Of a stretch of DNA of 53,883 bases, positions 26,899 to 35,301 are shown piece after piece (within the stretch, counting starts at the first letter, position 1; each line of letters opens with the position of its first letter). Origin of the DNA: Planococcus koreensis. Lineage in GTDB: Bacteria; Bacillota; Bacilli; Bacillales_A; Planococcaceae. A program made the position numbers and the translations under genes. The DNA lies in contig NZ_RQII01000070.1 of the NCBI RefSeq assembly GCF_004761975.1, positions 1-53,883 of the forward strand. Direction: 5' to 3'. The notes under the pieces are model-generated. The model made no database searches. It saw only the letters and a list, made by a program, of their open reading frames with translations, and was not told the DNA's origin.

Positions 26899-29652
26899 TT
26901 ATGGACGATCATCACCGTTTCCATTGCCATTGTTCTCGTTGTTGTTTCCGTTATCATTGTTGTTGCTGTTGTCATTTTCGTTTTGGCCTTCTCCAGCATT
27001 GGCAGGGTCAACGGAAGCGGGATTGGCTTCGGTTTCACCTTCGCCGCCATCTTCAGGCGGAGCTTCTTCGCCTTCATCCGCTGGTTCTTCCTCAGCAGGA
27101 GGTTGTTCCTCGGCCGGAGGTTCTTCTTCAGCAGGAGGCTCTTCTTCAGCCGGTTCTTCCTCGGCTGGAGGTTCTTCCTCAGCAGGAGGTTCTTCTTCAG
27201 CCGGTTCTTCCTCGGCCGGAGGTTCTTCTTCAACAGGAGGCTCTTCTTCTACTGGTTCTTCAGGTTCTTCCACAGGCTCTTCTGGACGGGCAGCAACTTC
27301 GACGGACACAGAAGCAGAGTCGCTTCGCTGGTCATCAGTGACTGCCGCAACCCGGAAGGTATACGTTTTGCCTTCTTCAAGACCGCTGAACGTATAGCCC
27401 TGTTCGCCTGTAGTTGTCAAGACCGAACGAGATCCGTCAACTTCAACAGATACTTCGAAAGCTACATTGCCTGCATCTCCATAGTTCCAAGAGAGATTAA
27501 CATTTTCGCCATCTACATTTGCTCTCAAACCTGATGGGGCGTTAAGGTCTTCCTGAACGTAGCGTTCTGAAACTTGGTTCGGCTCCGTGCCTTTTGCGAA
27601 CAACTCTGTGCTGCGCAGGCTATACGGTGTGTATGCGCTCGCCAGTTGAAGAGGGGATGTACCTTCTTCAACTTGGAGTTCTACAACCGAATCAGGCTGG
27701 GTGAACGTTCCGCTTTCGCTTGTTGAAATCTCGGACATGACTGTTTTGAAAAGGCGCTGGGACAATAACCGTTCATCAGAGTCAGTGTCGACGCCGACTG
27801 CGCGCGTCGGGTAGCCGCTCCATACGGAGATTGAATATTCCGGAGTATAGCCGGCAAACCAGATATCCGGTGCGGATGATGCATCTAGACCATATTTGTC
27901 CAGTTCATCTTCCGTGTAATTGGATGTACCGGTTTTGCCAGCCAGATCCAATCCGCTGATGGATGCTTCTTTGCCTGTCGAACCGCGCAGGTCAGTATCG
28001 ACCACGTCGCGCAGCATGTCAGTGACCATATAAGCTGTGCTGTCTTTCATTGCTTGTACCGGTTCTGGCTTGACGATCTGTTCAGTCGAGCCGTCGCGGA
28101 AAACGATTTTGGTGATCGTATGCGGTGCTGTATAAGAGCCATTATTGCCGAATGCCGCAAAAGCGCCAGCCATTTCGACAGTGGAGATATTATCCGTACC
28201 TAACGCTGTTGATTCGTAGACATTTTCTATCTCAAGCCCTAATTTCTTTGTAAAGTCTGCAGCATTTTCTGCTCCGACTTCTTCCAAAGTCTTTACTGCC
28301 GGGATATTGCGTGAGCGGTATAATGCTTCTCTGATCGACATCGTTCCGAGAAACTCGCCGTCAACGTTGCGGATTTCCTGGCCGCTTTCATAGGAAAGGG
28401 GTTCATCCACGACTGTTTCGCCTGTCGACCAGTCAAGGTACTCGATTGCCGGACCATAATCGATCAGCGGCTTGATCGTGGAGCCGATGTTGCGGTCTTT
28501 GGCTGTCGCACGATTGATGCGGACATCACCGCTGTAATCGCGGCCGGCTCCGACAGCACGGATGCCGCCGGTTTTGGTGTCGACGACTGTCATTGCAGAT
28601 TGAACTTCCTCATCGAAGAACAAATCGGATGACATCGCATTGTTGACCACTTTTTGAGCATTGGGATCCAAGGTTGTATGAATTGTCAACCCTTCATCCA
28701 TTGCGTAATCTCCATCAAGAGATTCAAGTTCGTTTTCCATCATTTCCATGAACGCCGTATATTCATTTGTTTCGACGACTTGTTTGCGCTGGTCTTCCGG
28801 CAGCAAGGAGTCTGTCGCGGAAGCCGCCTGGGCTTCTTCTTTTTCTGCAGTGGTGATTTTGCCGTGCTGCTCCATCAATTTCAATACGACGTTGCGGCGC
28901 GTTTCAGCGCGCTCCGGATTATTGAAAGGGTTGTAGCCGTTCGGGCTTTGCGGCATGCCTGCAAGCAATGCGGATTCGTGCAAGGCCAATTCGTTCAATG
29001 GCTTGCCATAGAAATGCTGAGAAGCGGTGCCGAAGCCGTAAATATTGCCAGACATCAAAATTTTGTTGAAATACATTTCAAAGATTTCTTCTTTTTCGTA
29101 TTTCTGTTCAAGCTTGTATGCAAGGTATGCTTCCTGCGCTTTTCGCTTCAATGTCTTATCATTCGAAAGGAAGGAGTTTTTGATGACCTGCTGGGTGATG
29201 GTGCTGGCTCCTTGTGAACCGAAACCTCCGGTGATGTTGGCGATGACAGCACCGCCGAGGCGGATGACGTCAATCCCTGAATGGTCATAGAAGCGATTGT
29301 CTTCCGTCGCCAATATGGCGTCTTCCATCACTTTTGGAATATCTTCATATTCGATATATTCGCGGTTTTCTGCGGTCATATAGGGAATTTCCGTTTTGCC
29401 GTCAGCTGCCAGGATGGTCGGGCTGATCGGATCGCGGAGAAGTTCTTCATCAATTTCGGGGGCGCTGCTCGCGTAATAAGTAAAGAGGCCGATGCCGAAT
29501 ACGAGGCCGATTACGCCAATCAGCAGAAGGATCAGGAAAATTCGTTTAATCCAGCCTCCGCCTTTTGGTTTCTTGCTTTTCTGGTTGCTTTTCTTCTTCT
29601 GTTGTTCGATTGCTTTTCTGCGCTGTTCGCGCGAAACTGGTTTTTCACTCAC
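26899..29652 (-). CDS. ponA: Class A penicillin-binding protein 1 (transglycosylase/transpeptidase)
   Basis: Polymerises and cross-links peptidoglycan. A basic cytoplasmic start and membrane helix (about 34-56) precede the GT51 domain (EDNRFYDHSG near 117, QGASTITQQ near 148) and the transpeptidase domain with SxxK in GSTIKPL, SRN in YRSRNIPA and KTG in AGKTGTSNY. A fibronectin type III domain follows (about 702-787), then a Glu/Pro-rich tail and an Asn/Gly-rich end (about 884-917). GTG 29652 has GTGAGGG nine bases upstream. 917 residues. In an operon behind recU, as in B. subtilis. Confidence 0.96.
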   Translation of the reverse strand: MSEKPVSREQRRKAIEQQKKKSNQKSKKPKGGGWIKRIFLILLLIGVIGLVFGIGLFTYYASSAPEIDEELLRDPISPTILAADGKTEIPYMTAENREYIEYEDIPKVMEDAILATEDNRFYDHSGIDVIRLGGAVIANITGGFGSQGASTITQQVIKNSFLSNDKTLKRKAQEAYLAYKLEQKYEKEEIFEMYFNKILMSGNIYGFGTASQHFYGKPLNELALHESALLAGMPQSPNGYNPFNNPERAETRRNVVLKLMEQHGKITTAEKEEAQAASATDSLLPEDQRKQVVETNEYTAFMEMMENELESLDGDYAMDEGLTIHTTLDPNAQKVVNNAMSSDLFFDEEVQSAMTVVDTKTGGIRAVGAGRDYSGDVRINRATAKDRNIGSTIKPLIDYGPAIEYLDWSTGETVVDEPLSYESGQEIRNVDGEFLGTMSIREALYRSRNIPAVKTLEEVGAENAADFTKKLGLEIENVYESTALGTDNISTVEMAGAFAAFGNNGSYTAPHTITKIVFRDGSTEQIVKPEPVQAMKDSTAYMVTDMLRDVVDTDLRGSTGKEASISGLDLAGKTGTSNYTEDELDKYGLDASSAPDIWFAGYTPEYSISVWSGYPTRAVGVDTDSDERLLSQRLFKTVMSEISTSESGTFTQPDSVVELQVEEGTSPLQLASAYTPYSLRSTELFAKGTEPNQVSERYVQEDLNAPSGLRANVDGENVNLSWNYGDAGNVAFEVSVEVDGSRSVLTTTGEQGYTFSGLEEGKTYTFRVAAVTDDQRSDSASVSVEVAARPEEPVEEPEEPVEEEPPVEEEPPAEEEPAEEEPPAEEEPPAEEEPAEEEPPAEEEPPAEEQPPAEEEPADEGEEAPPEDGGEGETEANPASVDPANAGEGQNENDNSNNNDNGNNNENNGNGNGDDRP
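27060..27290 (-). repeat. Tandem repeat coding for the Glu/Pro-rich tail of PBP1
   Basis: Degenerate repeats of a unit coding EEEPPAEEEPPAEEEPA (17 residues, 51 bases) can be seen starting near 27141 and 27192, within a longer stretch of five- and six-residue E-E-P units. Because of the repeat, both plus-strand frames opposite it are open, but they code for low-complexity nonsense. Confidence 0.8.
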
Positions 29653-29682
29653 AATCGGTCCCTCACTTTCAAATATGCTTCG

Positions 29683-30279
29683 TTAAAATTGTTTGAGGAC
29701 AGGCAGGTAGTCAATGCGCGGAAATGCCCCCGGCACGACTTCGATTGCAATGTCTTCGATTTCTTGCAGCGCGATGGATTTTCGTCCGCCAGTCAACATG
29801 CGGTCCCAAAAAACTTCAAGCGCTTCAAAACGGATGATGAAATATCGCTGCAGCGCTGAAAAACGGATGATCATAAATGCCAGCCCCTGATGCTTGACGA
29901 CCTGGGACATGTGATGGATTTGATGTTCGTGGATGTTTTTCAGCGGAAAGGAAGTTTTGTTTTCCGTTTCCTTTGCTTCAAAGTCGATGTATCGCCCATT
30001 CCACACCCCATTATAATCCGTGGTGGAAGGTGCCCGGAAATAGGCTTCCCGAATGACCGCGGCACTTCTTGAAGGGTATTCGACTTTGACGATTTGGACT
30101 GGAACCGGCTTTTTATGAATGACTGCAAGTCCTAAATGCAAGTAGTATTCATTGGTTTCATTTAATTCATCCTCTAAAGTTTTACCCCGATTACTGAAAG
30201 AGAAATCCTTTTTCTTCTTTTTCACCGGCTGTTCTTTAGCTGGGATAAATTTCTTGCCGTTCGGATAATTTATTGCCAT
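29683..30279 (-). CDS. recU: Holliday junction resolvase RecU
   Basis: Resolves four-way junctions in recombination and helps chromosome segregation. The nuclease core is visible as TDYNGVWNGRYIDFEAKET (about 83-101), holding the Asp, Glu and Lys of the catalytic site; MAINYPNGKKF is the family N-terminus. 198 residues. GAGGTG precedes ATG 30279. First gene of recU-ponA. A TGA-TATGAT extended -10 on the minus strand (30310-30302) is a likely promoter. Confidence 0.95.
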   Translation of the reverse strand: MAINYPNGKKFIPAKEQPVKKKKKDFSFSNRGKTLEDELNETNEYYLHLGLAVIHKKPVPVQIVKVEYPSRSAAVIREAYFRAPSTTDYNGVWNGRYIDFEAKETENKTSFPLKNIHEHQIHHMSQVVKHQGLAFMIIRFSALQRYFIIRFEALEVFWDRMLTGGRKSIALQEIEDIAIEVVPGAFPRIDYLPVLKQF

Positions 30280-30466
30280 TGTGATACACCTCGCTTATCT
30301 TATCATATCACACGGACTAAGACGACTTCCGGTATGAAAGGTTCCAAATAGGCTAGCCTAATAATAGCGGATTCCTGAGGCAAATCCAAATGAAAAGAAT
30401 GCTTGTTCGATAAGTTAGTGAAGCTTTTGCTTATATGATAAACTAATGGCAATGGAGGGACGATAA

Positions 30467-30841
30467 ATGACAGTTAAAGAACTCTCTTCCGCCTTATTTG
30501 ACGAATGCGGAAAATGCCTGGACCGCTTTTACGCCATGCGCGAAAAAGACGCGGTACCGGATTTCTATAAAGATGTGAAACCATATGCAGATTACTGGCA
30601 CGAGAAGATAAACGAATGGCAGCGGGAATCCTTGCTTTATATCCAGCAGGAGCGGCCAAAATATGCACATAAACCAACGATCGATACGGCTGCGGAAGGC
30701 ATGGCGCAAGTTTTTGTACAAAGTTTCTATAAAGAGACAAGCAAAAAACGGTTTGTCCAAACCATCCAGGCGGCGCAATACACCTTGCAGACGCTGATGC
30801 TGGCCATCGACGAAATCGACGAAAAGGGCGAAGACAGATGA
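30467..30841 (+). CDS. yppE: YppE-like DUF1798 protein
   Basis: A 124-residue soluble, mostly helical protein. The segments DFYKDVKPYAD, QQERPKYAHKPTID and VQSFYKETSKKRF are characteristic of DUF1798 (YppE). GGAGGGAC precedes ATG 30467. Its last four bases overlap the start of the mrfA helicase gene, so the two are translated together; whether YppE takes part in the same repair process is unknown. Divergent from recU. Confidence 0.82.
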   Translation: MTVKELSSALFDECGKCLDRFYAMREKDAVPDFYKDVKPYADYWHEKINEWQRESLLYIQQERPKYAHKPTIDTAAEGMAQVFVQSFYKETSKKRFVQTIQAAQYTLQTLMLAIDEIDEKGEDR

Positions 30842-33108
30842 TCAGAAAAAAGAAGCTACCTGAGCTGCTCGCTGAATGGAAAACAGAGCCGGACATGATG
30901 GAACGGATAGAACATTGGCATACGAAACCGGAAAAGCCGGCTGCTTATGCCGATTTCCCGCCGGCTATGCATGAAAGTTTAAAGGCGGCGCTGCGGAAAA
31001 AAGGGATTGAACAGCTTTATACGCATCAACGGCAGGCTTTCGATCTGGCAGTGGACGGCAAGTCATTTACGGCAGTGACGCCTACGGCATCCGGCAAATC
31101 GTATTGCTATCACTTGCCTGTGCTGCATAAAATCCTCAATGACCCGGGCGCGCGTGCGTTGTATTTGTTTCCCACAAAAGCGCTGGCGCAAGACCAGAAA
31201 AGCGATCTTCACGATTTGATCGAGAAAACGGAGAAAGATATCCTTTCCTATACCTATGACGGCGATACGTCACCGGCGATCCGTACGAAAGTGAGAAAAG
31301 CGGGACAAATCGTCATGACCAATCCGGATATGCTGCATTCGGCAATTCTGCCGCACCATACGAAATGGGTATCGCTTTTCGAGAACCTTCATTATATAGT
31401 CATCGACGAGCTCCATACGTACAAAGGTGTGTTCGGCACCCATGTGGCACATGTTATCCGCAGGCTGAAGCGCATCTGTGAATTTTATGGCAGCAACCCG
31501 GTGTTTATCTGTACCTCCGCGACAATCGCCAACCCCAAGGAACTTGCAGAGAGCCTGACAAATGAAGAGCATGTGCTGATCGACCAGAACGGGGCACCGT
31601 CCGGTAAAAAGCATATTGTCTTTTACAATCCGCCGATTGTCCATCCGACATTCGGTGTACGCAGAAGCGCGGTTCTTGAAGTGCGGGACCTCGCGACCCA
31701 TTTGATCAAACAAGGGATCCAGACGATCGTTTTTGCGAAGAGCCGGGTGCGGGTGGAGATGCTTGTCACGTATTTGCAGGCCATCACGAAAACGAAGCTG
31801 CAGGATGAATCCATTAAAGGATACCGCGGCGGTTATTTGCCGACCGAACGCCGTGCCATTGAAAAGGGGCTGCGCGACGGTTCGATTCAATGTGTCGTGT
31901 CGACGAACGCACTTGAGCTTGGCGTTGATATCGGCCAGCTGCAGGCCTGCATCATGACCGGCTACCCTGGCAATATCGCCAGCGCTTGGCAACAGGCGGG
32001 CCGCGCCGGCAGAAGGCAAGATGAATCATTGGTCGTTTATGTGGCCCAATCCACCGCGCTCGATCAATACATCATCAACCATCCGGAGTACCTTTTGGAT
32101 CAATCGCCTGAGGAAGCGCGCATCCACCCGGAAAATATCATCATCTTGATGGACCACTTGAAATGCGCGTCTTTTGAATTGCCTTTCTCGACAGACGATC
32201 AGTACGGGGAATTCGATGTCCAGGAGTTGCTGGAGTATTTGCAGGAAGAAGGGGTTCTGGTGCGCACAAGTGAACGGTGGCATTGGATGAGCGACCGATT
32301 CCCGGCGCATGACATCTCCCTGCGCTCCGCATCCCAGGAAAATGTCGTCATCATCGACCAATCGGTGCCGGCGAATACACGCGTCATCGGAGAGATGGAT
32401 CGTTTCAGCGCCATGACGCTGTTGCACGAAGAAGCGATTTACCTGCATCAGGGGACACAATTTCAAGTTGAGATCCTGGACTGGGAAGAAAAGAAAGCCT
32501 TCGTCACGGAAGTTGATGTGGATTATTTCACGGACGCCAATCTGGCGGTCGAATTGAAAGTGTTGAGTGAAGACAAGTCGAAGAAATTCTACGGATCGGA
32601 TGTCCAATATGGGGATATCGCTGTTTTGGCGATGCCGACGATTTTCAAGAAAATCCGTTTCGATACACACGATAATATCGGTTCGGGGCCGATTACGCTG
32701 CCTGCTGAAGAGCTCCATACTTCATCGACCTGGCTAAGTTTTACAAAACCTGCGGAATTCAGCGATTCCGAGCTGTCGGATACAATGACCGGAGCGGCTT
32801 ACGCCATCGAGTCATTCATCCCGATTTTTGTCCAATGTGACAGGAGGGATGTCCACGTCGTGCCGCAGGTGAAATCGCCGCATAATGACATGCCGTCCTT
32901 TTTTATCCATGATTCATACCCGGGCGGCATCGGCATCAGCGAGCGCATCTACGATTTGTGGCAGCCGCTGCTTGAAAAAGCGCAGCAGCACGTGGAAGAA
33001 TGTCCGTGTTTTGATGGCTGTCCGTCATGCATTGGTGCACAGGATGCAGCTGTCAGCATGAAAAATCATGTAATCGACTTGTTGAACGAGCTTCGAAAAG
33101 AGGGGTGA
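30838..33108 (+). CDS. mrfA: Mitomycin repair helicase MrfA (YprA)
   Basis: A 756-residue superfamily 2 helicase. Walker A TPTASGKSY near residue 82, DELH in VIDELHTYKG near 188, and QQAGRAGRRQDE near 385 (motif VI) are present. The C-terminal DUF1998 region carries a four-cysteine zinc cluster, CPCFDGCPSC near 722. In B. subtilis MrfA works with MrfB in UvrABC-independent repair of mitomycin C damage. Starts in a four-base overlap with yppE; mrfB begins eight bases after its stop. Confidence 0.92.
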   Translation: MIRKKKLPELLAEWKTEPDMMERIEHWHTKPEKPAAYADFPPAMHESLKAALRKKGIEQLYTHQRQAFDLAVDGKSFTAVTPTASGKSYCYHLPVLHKILNDPGARALYLFPTKALAQDQKSDLHDLIEKTEKDILSYTYDGDTSPAIRTKVRKAGQIVMTNPDMLHSAILPHHTKWVSLFENLHYIVIDELHTYKGVFGTHVAHVIRRLKRICEFYGSNPVFICTSATIANPKELAESLTNEEHVLIDQNGAPSGKKHIVFYNPPIVHPTFGVRRSAVLEVRDLATHLIKQGIQTIVFAKSRVRVEMLVTYLQAITKTKLQDESIKGYRGGYLPTERRAIEKGLRDGSIQCVVSTNALELGVDIGQLQACIMTGYPGNIASAWQQAGRAGRRQDESLVVYVAQSTALDQYIINHPEYLLDQSPEEARIHPENIIILMDHLKCASFELPFSTDDQYGEFDVQELLEYLQEEGVLVRTSERWHWMSDRFPAHDISLRSASQENVVIIDQSVPANTRVIGEMDRFSAMTLLHEEAIYLHQGTQFQVEILDWEEKKAFVTEVDVDYFTDANLAVELKVLSEDKSKKFYGSDVQYGDIAVLAMPTIFKKIRFDTHDNIGSGPITLPAEELHTSSTWLSFTKPAEFSDSELSDTMTGAAYAIESFIPIFVQCDRRDVHVVPQVKSPHNDMPSFFIHDSYPGGIGISERIYDLWQPLLEKAQQHVEECPCFDGCPSCIGAQDAAVSMKNHVIDLLNELRKEG

Positions 33109-33115
33109 CCGTCCG

Positions 33116-34366
33116 ATGTCGTTTGAAAATAAATTGATGCAGATGAAAGGCATGCTGAAAAAGCAGCCGACTAAAAAGCAAGCCAAACCAAGAACCATTG
33201 AACGGCCTGCTTTTGAAGAAGCATGGGCGGGCATCGGCCTGGAATTGATTGAAAACCGCTTCGGCTTTGTTTACGTGAAACGGATCCGTTACCCGCTCGA
33301 TACGATTCATGGCAATGTTAGTCTGTCGGAGCTGGACCGGGTGCGGACTGCGTGGGAACAAGCGCCGTTTGAGCATCCGTTCAAATTGAAAAAAGAAGAA
33401 CCCATCCTGTTTTTTGATACTGAAACAACTGGCCTCAGCGGAACGGGCGCTTATATTTTCCTGATCGGCATCCTGGTGAAGAAAAGCGATCATTTTGAAA
33501 TGACGCAATACATTATGCCCGATCCCTCTCATGAGGCTGCGTTTCTTTACGAAACCGGCTTGTGGCAGGCCGATGAGCCGACCATTTTTTCCTATAACGG
33601 CAAAAGCTTTGATTGGCCGCAGCTGACGTCCAGGTGGACGATGCACCGGCAAACGCTGCCGAAGCTGCCGGTGCCGAAGCAGATTGATTTGTTCCATGGC
33701 ACGAAACGCATTTGGAAAAATGAACTCGAGCGCATGAAGCTCAGCACGATCGAAGCGGAAAAGCTGGGATTCGAGCGGGTCGGCGATGTCCCGGGCTTCC
33801 TCATTCCGGCGATTTATCTTGATGCGGTGAAAAGCGGCTATACGGATGGACTGGCTAAAGTGCTGTTTCATAACGAGCTCGACATTCTGTCGCTCGTTTC
33901 GCTGTATGTGCTGTCATCGGATCTGCTGATGGAGGATATGGTGTCAGAAACAAGCGGAGCTTATACCAATATCGGCAAATGGTATGCGGACTTGAAACAA
34001 TACGACCAAAGTGCGGCTTATCTGGAACATGTTACACAAGAGCGCGGAAGCGGCGCTGCATTGGCGCGATTTTTCCTGGCCATCCAGAAAAAACGCAGCG
34101 GTGACCACGCCGAAGCAGTAAAGCTTTTTAAAGAAGCGGCACCGCATCTCCGCGGGGCAGCAGAAGTCGAAGCTTGGGTCCACGCTTCAAAACTGTACGA
34201 ACATCAGCTGCGCAAAGTGGACCAGGCGATCATCATGGCCAATTTTGCAAAAGAGGCGAGCGAGCATACCCACGTGCGGAAATCGCTTGAGCAGGACATC
34301 CATAAACGGCTGATCCGTCTTCATGAAAAAAAACGAAAAAAAGGGCTGCAACTTGATAAGAACTAG
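33116..34366 (+). CDS. mrfB: Exonuclease MrfB (YprB), RNase H-like with TPR tail
   Basis: A 416-residue partner of MrfA. The DnaQ-type fold begins at [11 protein letters not shown] (about 99-109), with [10 protein letters not shown] near 160 and a later Asp in [13 protein letters not shown]. Behind it lies a TPR-like helical region (about 280-400) that probably binds a partner. A GAGGGGTGA site precedes ATG 33116. The yppE-mrfA-mrfB unit ends in a strong hairpin. Function follows published B. subtilis work on this pair; the assignment here is by domain layout and position. Confidence 0.9.
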   Translation: MSFENKLMQMKGMLKKQPTKKQAKPRTIERPAFEEAWAGIGLELIENRFGFVYVKRIRYPLDTIHGNVSLSELDRVRTAWEQAPFEHPFKLKKEEPILFFDTETTGLSGTGAYIFLIGILVKKSDHFEMTQYIMPDPSHEAAFLYETGLWQADEPTIFSYNGKSFDWPQLTSRWTMHRQTLPKLPVPKQIDLFHGTKRIWKNELERMKLSTIEAEKLGFERVGDVPGFLIPAIYLDAVKSGYTDGLAKVLFHNELDILSLVSLYVLSSDLLMEDMVSETSGAYTNIGKWYADLKQYDQSAAYLEHVTQERGSGAALARFFLAIQKKRSGDHAEAVKLFKEAAPHLRGAAEVEAWVHASKLYEHQLRKVDQAIIMANFAKEASEHTHVRKSLEQDIHKRLIRLHEKKRKKGLQLDKN

Positions 34367-34372
34367 ACACGC

Positions 34373-34418
34373 AAAACTTGCCTTATGCTATACTTAGCGT
34401 AAAGCAAGTTTTTATTTT
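34373..34418 (+). terminator. Terminator after mrfB
   Basis: A long hairpin: nine pairs (34373-34381 with 34104-equivalent right arm 34404-34412), one C-A mismatch, eight more pairs (34383-34390 with 34395-34402), TACT loop, followed by TATTTT. A TGCTATACT extended -10 look-alike for gpsB sits in the upper stem. Confidence 0.82.
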
Positions 34419-34464
34419 GCAAAAACGTCAATATCTAGTTGCACGTTACGGAAGGACGATTAAA

Positions 34465-34757
34465 ATGGACAATAAATTCACAGCGAAAGACATTTTGGAA
34501 AAAGACTTCAAAACGGGAATGCGCGGTTATAACCAGGATGAAGTGGACCATTTTTAGATGATATCATCCAGGACTATGAAATCTTCAGCAAAAAAATCGA
34601 ACAATTGCAAAACGAAAACAAGCGGCTTCGTGCTGAGATGGAAGATATGCCGAGAAAACAGGCAACTCCAGCTCCAGGAACAACCAATTTCGATATTTTG
34701 CGCCGTTTATCCCATCTTGAAAACCACGTGTTTGGCAGCAAATTGAACAACAATTGA
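34465..34757 (+). pseudogene. gpsB: gpsB (cell division regulator) with a one-base frameshift
   Basis: GpsB is a DivIVA-like coiled-coil protein that guides PBP1 between septum and side wall. The first frame reads [15 protein letters not shown] through [10 protein letters not shown] and then meets TAG at 34555-34557. Moving one base gives the rest without interruption: [15 protein letters not shown] through FGSKLNNN, ending at TGA 34755-34757. The codons expected for HFLDD need six T after CA; only five are present (34551-34555). Repaired, the protein has 97 residues, the normal length. GGAAGGAC precedes ATG 34465. A sequencing error in the T run is as likely as real loss. Confidence 0.88.
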
Positions 34758-34763
34758 TTGGGA

Positions 34764-34792
34764 TTGAAAGTTTCGCTCTTATAGCGTATACT
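34764..34792 (+). promoter_or_regulatory. Promoter of rnpB
   Basis: TTGAAA (34764-34769), 17-base spacer, TATACT (34787-34792): a near-consensus sigma-A promoter. The predicted start near 34798 coincides with the first base of the P1 helix. Confidence 0.85.
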
Positions 34793-34797
34793 TGTTA

Positions 34798-35199
34798 AGC
34801 CATCTGAAATTCTGGCAATCGCTCCAGTTCAGTCTGGAGAGGAAAGTCCATGCTCACACGGCCCTGCAATGGACGTAGTGATCGCGCTCAGCGAAACAAT
34901 AAGCTGAGGCAGCCGCATAGCGGTTGACGGCGGGTAGAACGCCTAAGTCTTCGGATACGGCCGAAATACCCTGAAGGTGCCACAGTGACGGAGCTGCATA
35001 AGAAATTATGCAGGTGGAACGAGGTAAACCCCGCGAGTGAGAAACCCAAATTATGGTAGGGGCACTTTTCCGATGGAATCCAACGGAGGAAGAGGCAGGC
35101 TAGGCTTGCAGATAGATGGTTGCCGTCCACTAGTACGAGGCGAAAGCTGTTTGAGTACGTGGAAACAAAACATGGCTTATAGAATTTCGTTTGGCTTTA
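34798..35199 (+). ncRNA. rnpB: RNase P RNA, Bacillus (type B)
   Basis: Catalytic RNA that trims the 5' leader of tRNAs. The universal blocks are present: GAGGAAAGTCCATGCTC (34838-34854), CGGTAAACCCC-like GAGGTAAACCCCGCGAG with GAGAAACCCAAATT (about 35019-35052), AACGGAGGAAGA, and the 3' block ACAAAACATGGCTTATAGA (35166-35184). The ends pair as P1: 34798-34803 with 35192-35197 and GAAATTCT (34807-34814) with AGAATTTC (35181-35188). Type B is the form of Bacillota. The place after gpsB is the same as in B. subtilis. Exact ends are within a few bases. Confidence 0.97.
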
Positions 35200-35211
35200 A
35201 AATGCTTATTG

Positions 35212-35236
35212 AAGGCTCTCCTTGCGGGGAGCTTTT
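35212..35236 (+). terminator. Terminator of rnpB
   Basis: A 10-bp stem (35212-35221 with 35226-35235, two G-U pairs), TTGC loop and T-rich end. Confidence 0.8.
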
Positions 35237-35301
35237 CTACTTATTAGAGAATCGGATTGAACTTGCCCCTTTAAAAAACAGGGACAGGAAAAGGAGCTTA
35301 T

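Noticed and set aside
27060..27290. CRISPR-like regular repeat
   Set aside because: The repeats are degenerate, in frame with a protein, and have no unique spacers.
26881..27534. Long plus-strand frames opposite the ponA tail (two frames of 217 and 167 codons)
   Set aside because: They exist only because the Glu/Pro repeat has no stop codons on the other strand; their translations are low-complexity and have no ribosome site. ponA is certain on the minus strand.
34386..34394. TGCTATACT as promoter of gpsB
   Set aside because: It sits in the stem of the mrfB terminator; the motif may be a by-product of that hairpin. A real promoter here cannot be excluded but I do not list it as a feature.
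34558..34746. 62-codon frame starting MISSRTMKSS over gpsB
   Set aside because: It is in the wrong frame for GpsB; the real continuation ([11 protein letters not shown]...) is another frame. The frame is opened only by chance.
34798..35199. Protein frames across the RNase P RNA region
   Set aside because: Conserved type B RNase P blocks and P1 pairing identify an RNA gene; short frames here are incidental.
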